This document shows, in pieces, positions 57,886-64,000 of a stretch of DNA of 64,000 nucleotides. The number at the start of each line of letters is the position of its first letter. The first letter of the stretch is position 1. The position numbers and the translations under genes are program-made. The notes below the pieces were generated by a model. It worked only from the letters and a program-made list of their open reading frames with translations, was not told where the DNA came from and ran no database searches. The stretch comes from Megascapheus bottae (lineage: Eukaryota > Chordata > Mammalia > Rodentia > Geomyidae). The DNA lies in NCBI GenBank assembly GCA_024803745.1, contig JANJXV010000014.1:4937001-5001000 (forward strand), given 5' to 3'.

Positions 57886-58113
57886 GGCTTCATTCAGCAT
57901 ATGAATTTGAAGGAGACACAGTTCAGTCCATATCATTGCTTTAAGTATATGGTTTTCCAAAGCATGGAAATAATCATTTTCAGGATAATGACAAGAAAAA
58001 AAAGCATGAGTGAGGAGTTCTAATTTTCCAACTACTGAAATTTTATCCATGATCTTGCAGGATGCTCTGTATTTGACCTATAACAATTATGTTTACTAAG
58101 AATATTTAATAGG

Positions 58114-58240
58114 AGTTGGCTTGGAATGTGGCTTAGTGGCTTGGCTAGCATGCATGAGTCCCTGGGTTCAATTCTTCAGTACCATATTTTTTTATTATTA
58201 AATAAATCATTAAGAAGTCATTAATGTAAGTTATTAAAAA
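58114..58240 (+). repeat. ID-like left-half SINE with an unrelated AT-rich 3' tail
   Basis: GGAATGTGGCTTAGTGGC, GCTAGCATGCATGAGTCCCT and GGGTTCAATTCTTCAGTACC form the left half. About 55 AT-rich bases with a T7 run and a short A run follow in place of the right module. A perfect 13-bp TSD (AATATTTAATAGG) sits at 58101-58113 and 58241-58253. Confidence 0.8.
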
Positions 58241-58410
58241 ATATTTAATAGGTCAGATTTGAGGCTTTATAAATTGATAGCTAGAGTAAAAGGAGAGAAA
58301 AATGTTCTTAATATAAGCTATAAATATTTTGATACATTAGTGTTGAAAATGCTTATTTGTATACTATACATGTATACAAAATCAGACAAAAACTATAACT
58401 GTGTATCAAG

Positions 58411-58577
58411 TTTTTTTTTGCCAGTCCTGGGGCCTTTTTGCTCAAGGCCAGTGTTCTGCCACTTGAACCACAGCACCACTTCCAGCTTTTTCTGAGTATG
58501 TGATACTGAAGAATCGAACCCAGGGCTTCATGCATGCTAGGCAAGCACCCTACCATTAGGCTACGCTCCTGTCCCCC
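58411..58577 (-). repeat. ID-like dimeric SINE
   Basis: The right module is shortened (CCAGTCCTGGGGCCTTTTTG), then the full left half to TACGCTCCTGTCCCCC. Confidence 0.88.
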
Positions 58578-59072
58578 GTATACCAATTTATGTAAAGCAT
58601 GAGTGACAAGGATTATGGCGAAATCTAGAGAAATGTCCTCCCAAAAAACTACCCGATCTACTTGGGATCACAAAGGGGGCTTATTGAATTTCTAGTTAAG
58701 TGTTTAATATAGACAAATAGGGCTATGTGGTCAGAAAGAGGACATGGTTGCCTCTGAAATTCATAGTTAAGGTTGTAAGCTTAACGTGGTTAGTAATCAT
58801 ATATCAAGAGAAAGAAAAGGAGAATAACCAAGAAAAGAGATCCAGAGTTTTCACTGGCCCACCAGTTACTTGTGAGAAATCTGTAGGGGAGGGGGGGAGT
58901 GTGAGCCTGACTTCATTGACCAGCAGAAAAATTCCCATTATTTCCTTCTTCCTTTCCTATCCACAGAGAATTGTTTTGATTCTTATTAACCAAAGATAAT
59001 GACAATTATCAGAATAATGTGATTGAAATAATAGCATAAAATTCCTTGTCTAAAATATATCTCTTTTTTTAG
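58578..59072. other. Intron before the residue-216 exon
   Basis: No repeat seen. The last bases hold the pyrimidine tract and acceptor. Confidence 0.5.
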
Positions 59073-59123
59073 GCCTCTTTTTCGCGGAAGCTCTGATGTG
59101 GATCAACTAGGGAAAATCTTGGA
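59073..59123 (+). CDS. CDK6: CDK6 coding exon, residues 216-233
   Basis: This 51-base exon lies between the acceptor CTTTTTTTAG and the donor GTAAGT. Its first base G completes the Lys codon (AA|G) split from the 11767 exon. Sixteen codons follow, reading PLFRGSSDVDQLGKIL, and the last two bases GA begin an Asp codon finished in the next exon. The protein segment is the loop after helix F and the start of helix G in the C-lobe. CDK4 has LFCGNSEADQ here, so the residues are CDK6-specific. The exon is too short to stand out as an ORF. It was found from its splice borders, matching phase and residue identity. The length is divisible by three, so skipping it would keep the frame but remove 17 C-lobe residues. 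Confidence 0.97.
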
Positions 59124-60078
59124 GTAAGTAATGACTATACTTTAATGTCATGGGCCATAGCACTGAAACATTCACAATGACTTTCCCCTGATCTTCTTAT
59201 GACATCTATCTCTCGTCTTTTCCTACCCAAGCTGCTGCCGCATTGTTACTGTGTGTGGTGAGTGGGACAGGGGAGAAGGGCTGTCCTCATCATGACGTGT
59301 GGGCTATTGTGCTGTGCTGTGGAAGCTGTGTGCTGCCTGCCGTTCTTTTTTTTTTTTTTTGCTTATCTCAATTTCAGCCTTTAGTGCAGATATTTTGTCT
59401 GCTTATGGTCATTTCAAATGCACCCCTTTCCCCCAATCTGAAGTTGGGCACTTAGGTCTACTAACGACTAGCCCATCTTTGTCCAGTGGGTTAATCAGAT
59501 ATCCTTGATTAAGCAGGTTAGTCTTATATTGATATAGAGATAGTGTATATCGGTTTGTTTTTCTGGACCAAGGAGAGACTGTTGCACAGTTCAGTTCTCT
59601 TTATTGCTCCAAAATAAGAAATTGGAATCATAGACCGTCTTTCTATGCTTATGGCTAAATGACTTTACAAACTCATCAAAGGCATGTAAGATACCCTATA
59701 AAGAGCTTACATATGCCTCACACCTAGCAGGTATTTTTCAGAAGTTAACGGTTGTTGTGGTTATTATTATAATTCACCATGAATTATTTAACCTTTTTTT
59801 TTCATTAACTGTGTGATCTGAGAAATGAAACTGACTTACGTTCTCCATGCAACTTTTTTGGGGGCTCAAATTCTCTGGTCCTACTTATTTGTTACCTGGC
59901 TTCTTGATAGTTTGCAGAGTTCCATTCATGCTGATGTGTTTTTGCATGTGAGATTGTATGCTTTCATACTTGTAGAATGTAGCTTCATTTCTTCTCATAA
60001 AGCATGCAGTATGGCATCCTTTCTGGATTTGTGCTTTTGTCAGGCCCCATGAGAACTGGAGTGGAGTAGATAGTGGGA
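59124..60078. other. Intron after the 51-base exon
   Basis: T-run at 59346-59361 and a weak MIR-like 3' phrase near 59690-59770. Nothing else recognised. Confidence 0.4.
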
Positions 60079-60126
60079 TTTTTTTTTTTTTTGTCAGTCA
60101 TGGGGCTTGAACTGTGGGCCTGAGTG
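60079..60126 (-). repeat. SINE right-module fragment
   Basis: T12 then GTCAGTCATGGGGCTTGAAC and GTGGGCCTGAGTG, the tail-proximal 50 bases of the shared right module. Confidence 0.65.
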
Positions 60127-60433
60127 AGAAAGTAGGAATTGACTTTAAAAAAAATAGTTATGCCTATTAGTAAATTTGAAGTCTGCAAGACAGCAGAATT
60201 ATCCCCACATAACAGAAATTGAACTTAGCACTCTCTATTCAGGGCATGGCTGCTTAAAGCAGAACAAACCCTGGAATCTGACTTTGTTCTTTTGGTGACT
60301 GGAAGCAGCTCTGTAGGCTGTGGTCAATGCTAGCGCTGTCACTGGGTCTGAACCCAGTGGTGGTAAGGCCTGAAGAACATTTGCTAATTTTGTTTTGGCT
60401 TTTGTTTTATTTTGTTGTTTGGGTTCCTGCTCC

Positions 60434-60530
60434 TTCCCTCCCACTGATCCCTCCCTTCTTCCCTCCCTCCCTCCCTCCCTTCCTCTCTCTTTCCCTCTCT
60501 CTTTCCCTCCTTCCCATTCTCCCTCCTTAC
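60434..60530. repeat. (CCCT)n polypyrimidine tract
   Basis: About 95 bases of CCCT/CTTT repeats, nearly pure pyrimidine on the + strand. Confidence 0.93.
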
Positions 60531-60885
60531 CATTTTTGTTTATTTTGTTTTGTTTCTCCATTAGTCTGGGGGCCTCCCTGATCCAGAGAAGCTGGTAATA
60601 CTGTTTCTCCTGAGCATTCTGGAAGATGGGTCAATTATACACAAAGCCTTCTGTCACTCCTGCTTCTGAAAGTCAAGTGTTTCTTTCCATCATTCACTGC
60701 TGAACTCTCACCTATTTTTCCTCATGATCCATGAATATATTTTCTGTGCATGTGATCTTAACTTGCAGAATGCAAGTTAGGCTTCTAATGAGCCTCTGGG
60801 AAAGAAGGATGATCTTCACTGCAGCTTGCTTGCCAGGCACTGACAGCCATCACCTGCTTTCCCTTGCTCATACCTCCTGGAACTT

Positions 60886-61160
60886 TTTTTTTGTGGGTCT
60901 TGGGGCTCGAACTCTTGGCCTGAGTGCTGACCCTGAGCTTTAGCTCAAGTCTACCGCCCTACCTCTGAAGCCTGAGTGTTGTCCCTGAGCTCCTCAGCTA
61001 CCATCCTACCCCTTAGCCACAGCCCTACTTCCTGTTTTCTAGTGATTATTTGAAGATAAGAGTCTCATGTTCTTTAGTGCCCAGGCTAGCTTTGAACCAC
61101 AATCCTCAGATCTCAGCCTCCTGAATAGCTAAGATTACAGGTATGAGCCACTGCGCCTAC
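60886..61160 (-). repeat. B1-like/ID-like SINE with internal duplication
   Basis: Reverse order from GGGCTCGAACTCTTGGCC to GGTATGAGCCACTGCGCC. The right-module block (GCCTGAGTG to GAGCT to the CTACC-type end) occurs twice in tandem. The TSD ACCTSCTGGAACTT, with one mismatch, sits at 60872-60885 and 61161-61174. Confidence 0.9.
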
Positions 61161-61174
61161 ACCTGCTGGAACTT

Positions 61175-61974
61175 CTGTATATCTCTAGCACCTGTGGCCC
61201 TGTAGCATTGTCAGCACCCCTTGGTACAGGAAGCCAGGGCAGAGGACCAGCATGTCTGACTGGCTTCCAAGGGAAATCAATTCCACTTTGGCAGAGGCCT
61301 GGAATTCCTATGTTGTCAGCAGAGGAGAAGCTATTAAGTTCTATGTTTTGTACCTTTGGATTTTAGTTCTAGGTTTCGGGCATTGCTTCATTGAACTTTT
61401 TTGTTTCTGTTTTTGTTTTTGTTTAATTTTCTCTGAGTGCATTACTTAAGTACCCGAGAAGAAGGACAATGCTGCACCCTAGTGTCACTGCCGAGATGCT
61501 TAAAATGATTTCTGTTCCCGTCATTACAGCCATGATAGATTTTGTGCCCTGTCAGTCTTTCAAGTTAAATGTCAACTTTTAAGGCTTTTTTTCAGCTGTC
61601 TAAATAATCATTTTTAATGAGCTTATCAGAATTTCTCAATGTTTTTATATGGGTTATGAAAGTTCATGCAGGACATGAAACTGATTTTCTTTAAAGGAAA
61701 GCTATATTCCACAGCTCTTCAGGCAAATCCTTAGTAGGATTTGCACTTTCAAAGAACAGAAAGTACCTTGAACATGGAACAGTGCTTTTAGCCTGTGACA
61801 TTTTAGAGCATTTTTAAGAGTAGCGTCCCAGCTAAATGGAAATAAAATATTAGATTTAAAATATGGAAAACAGACCCACTGTGGGCTCCATGACACATCG
61901 CTGTATGTGACTCTGGCAGTCATTCTCATCATTCCCCATTTTCTTTCTTCATAGTATATATATACTCAAAGCTG
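61175..61974. other. Repeat-poor intron between exons
   Basis: No repeat recognised. The 61440-61700 part is free of simple sequence and is a candidate for conservation testing. Confidence 0.4.
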
Positions 61975-62098
61975 CCAATAATAGTTGGAAGGCAGAAGTT
62001 AGAGATTCATGAGTTCAAGACCAGCTAGGTGTACATAGTTCAAGATAGCTTGTGATTACTCCTAATAAAAACCTTGTTATTGGGGGAAAAAAAAACAA
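61975..62098 (+). repeat. Old B1-like (7SL) monomer
   Basis: GGAAGGCAGAAGTTAGAGAT, TTCATGAGTTCAAGACCAGC and a TAGTTCAAGATAGC segment match the second part of a B1 monomer. The phrase AACCTTGTTATTG is repeated at 62071 and 62098. Confidence 0.6.
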
Positions 62099-62110
62099 AC
62101 CTTGTTATTG

Positions 62111-62714
62111 AGCATATTTATATATTATCCAACTTGCCATTTTGATTTTTGATGCCAATAAATATGTCTTGGTATAACTCAGTACTACAGCACTCTCCAG
62201 ATGTCTAATGGTCAGAATTAGTGTAATGACCCAGATATCTAGCCACAGGTGCAATGATGACAAGAATCTGCTCCTCTCCAGCAAGTCTGTAACCTGGACT
62301 CTGTTTAGGAAAGAGAAAGGGGAACAGAACCCTATAGATCACATGACATTTACCCCCACATCTTTTCTGAAGCACATCTTTTCTGAAATAGATTCATGAG
62401 GTCATCTCTTCCCAGGCCTTAGATTAATCCTCTGATTTTCCCTTGTTCTAGCCTACTTAGCATGTATACAACACTTTTATAAAGACTGTGTATAATGTAT
62501 AAAATATGTCAGGCCACCGACTTAATAATACTTCCAAAGAACTTTGACTTACACTATATCAGAATCAAGCAGTTCATATTTTTAGTGTAGTGGTGATGAG
62601 TTTTCTATGCATTTTGGATTAATGATATTTTAAATTAGATAATAAAGTGAGTAATGATATTGACAGTATATGCTGTTATCTCAGATACTATGCTATGTTT
62701 TTATATAAATCATT
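62111..62714. other. Intron without clear features
   Basis: AT-rich; nothing recognised. Confidence 0.5.
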
Positions 62715-62850
62715 ACTAATCCTCATTACAACTATAAATTAGTGTCATTTTATATACATAAAGACACTAAGGCCTATAGGTATGAAGTAATTCTTCCTTG
62801 CCTTCCAATAAGTAGCAGGTCTTGAATTTGAACTCAGATCTGCCTGTTTT
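62715..62850 (-). repeat. MIR
   Basis: CTCATTACAACTATAAATTA, CATAAAGACACTAAGGCC, AGTAGCAGGTCTTGAATTTG and AACTCAGATCTGCCTG follow antisense MIR order. Confidence 0.62.
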
Positions 62851-63408
62851 CAATGTCTATACTGTCTCTTTTTATCCCTTGCTATTCTCTCCACATTTCT
62901 GCTCCCAGAATGCTTTTCAGGGGAAACGTAAGTCATACTCTTTTAACTATTGTTTACTTGCAATACTGTAGATCTCCTTTACAGAACAGAGCGTGCATAG
63001 GAAAGAATAACATGCTTTTTAGTATTATTTTTGTCTGATTTTAGCGTATATAACTTGTATGTAATCGCTGTCTGGGGCATTACTCTTTAACCAAAAATAT
63101 AACCAAAGTGATGTGTTAATGAGCCATGCTGGTTAAGCACAATGAAAGCATGCCTTGCAGAAGTGTTCTGTCAGAACCCAAAAAAGCAAAACATTGTTGG
63201 GCATTAAAATAAAGATGTATGTCTTTCAATATGGTAGGTTTTCCTTTTTCAGTACATGGGACTCTTCCCTGGAGAGTGAAGCTGTCCTGGGGTTTCCTGT
63301 CTGCCCCTCCCTCCATCCCTTCCCCCTCTTGCAACTTTGCTTTCTTTAGGACACAGTGAGAAAACACTGCATAAAGCTAAGTCTCATTCCTGTGTTGTTC
63401 TTTTGTAG

Positions 63409-63544
63409 TGTGATTGGACTGCCAGGAGAAGAAGACTGGCCTAGAGATGTTGCCCTTCCCAGACAGGCTTTTCATTCCAAGTCTGCCCAGCCCATTGAGA
63501 AGTTTGTAACAGATATTGATGAACTAGGCAAAGACCTACTTCTG
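63409..63544 (+). CDS. CDK6: CDK6 coding exon, residues 233-278 (C-lobe)
   Basis: This 136-base exon lies between the acceptor TTCTTTTGTAG and the donor GTAAGT. The first T completes the split Asp codon. The rest reads VIGLPGEEDWPRDVALPRQA, then FHSKSAQPIEKFVTDIDELG and KDLLL, ending exactly at a codon boundary. This is the CMGC-insert region and following helices of the kinase C-lobe. The KSAQPIEKFVTDIDE segment separates CDK6 from CDK4. The next exon should begin with the Lys-Cys-Leu of subdomain XI and lies beyond 64000. The frame runs open into the intron, so a longer ORF (63356-63676) exists, but only the exon part is coding. All three exons match human CDK6 protein as I remember it, with no stop or frameshift, so this is the active locus and not a pseudogene. 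Confidence 0.97.
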
Positions 63545-64000
63545 GTAAGTTCTTGCACTGCAAGATGGAGGATGGGCACAAATGCCAAGTTCAGTCTTAG
63601 CTCCATGCATCACATGCCACTGCCTCTGTGGTTTCCTTTCTGGCAGATGATATTTGCTTCTGAAATGTCTTTCTGATCCCCACTGTAAATGCACCCTCTT
63701 TGAATATGCGTTTGAATGCTGTCTTAGAGGACTTTGGATTTGCTTGAACATAAGCTTTGTAGAAATAAATACTGGGTTTAACAGTTACTTCTTTACAATG
63801 AGATTTTTTCCCCCTAAGGAATCAAATACCAACACCCTAGTTACTGATCATTTTAATAACTGTTTAATGTATATAGGAAGCTATAATCTGAGGATCACAG
63901 TTCACAACCAGGCCAGGCATGAAAGCCTGTGGGACACTTAGCTTCAGTTAACCACCAAAACAGCTGGAAGTGAGGCTGTGTGTGGCTTAGGTAGTAGGGT
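63545..64000 (+). other. CDK6: Start of the next CDK6 intron (cut by window end)
   Basis: A consensus donor CTG|GTAAGT opens this phase-0 intron. The final coding exon of CDK6 (about 48 residues in human) is not in the window. Confidence 0.9.
63878..64000 (+). repeat. B1-like/ID-like dimeric SINE, cut by window end
   Basis: AAGCTATAATCTGAGGATCA, AGTTAACCACCAAAACAGC and the start of the right module (GGCTTAGGTAGTAGGG). Confidence 0.8.

Larger units (their letters stand above)
59124..63408 (+). other. CDK6: CDK6 intron of 4.3 kb
   Basis: The donor GGA|GTAAGT is at 59124 and the acceptor TTTTGTAG|TGTG ends at 63408. The intron interrupts the Asp233 codon after its second base. It contains SINE pieces, a pyrimidine tract and a MIR. 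Confidence 0.93.

Noticed and set aside
59346..59361. Poly(T) as a SINE or L1 end
   Set aside because: The sequence after the T-run (GCTTATCTCAATTTCAGCC) matches neither SINE family nor the L1 ends, and no TSD is visible.
60235..60581. Overlapping ORFs on both strands rich in Pro/Leu/Ser or Gly/Glu/Arg
   Set aside because: They are translations of the CCCT polypyrimidine tract.

Overview
This window is mammalian nuclear DNA lying inside one protein-coding gene, CDK6 (cyclin-dependent kinase 6), read on the + strand. Three consecutive coding exons are visible: 11658-11767, 59073-59123 and 63409-63544. Each has AG/GT splice borders, and the phases join without a stop. Together they encode human-numbered residues 180 to 278: the end of the activation segment (WYRAPE), subdomain IX (DLWSVG) and most of the kinase C-lobe. 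CDK4 is excluded by paralog-specific residues ([20 protein letters not shown]). The start codon and N-lobe lie upstream of the window, and the last coding exon lies downstream. No second gene is supported. Nearly all other open reading frames are chance ORFs or antisense translations of SINEs.

The remaining DNA, more than 99%, is intron: the 3' end of the intron before residue 180 (1-11657), a 47.3-kb intron (11768-59072), a 4.3-kb intron (59124-63408) and the start of the next intron (63545-64000). It is dense in retroposons. Two SINE families dominate. The first is a dimer with an ID-like, tRNA-derived left half. The second has a B1/7SL-like left half. They share the same right-hand module. 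Many copies are bounded by 10 to 18 bp target-site duplications (TSDs) that can be read directly. There are also 5'-truncated LINE-1 3' ends of two types, and older mammalian repeats (MIR, L2, MER5A, MLT1-type LTRs). Microsatellites are common, several of them grown from SINE tails.

The ID-like/B1 SINE repertoire points to a rodent. The dimer fits what is described for IDL-Geo SINEs of Geomyoidea (kangaroo rats, pocket mice, gophers). That placement is inference from memory and needs a repeat-library search.

I found no convincing undescribed biological system. The best second-look items are: (1) a nested insertion at 50848-51088 that looks like a retrocopied pol II transcript (SINE right half, unique 3' sequence, ATTAAA signal, poly(A), 12-bp TSD); (2) an ID-like half-SINE at 58114-58240 with an unrelated AT-rich 3' tail between 13-bp TSDs; (3) one right-hand module shared by two SINE families; (4) an unclassified inverted repeat at 49653/50422; (5) an inverted pair of MLT1-type LTRs; and (6) a perfect consensus 5' splice site on the antisense strand next to a hairpin.
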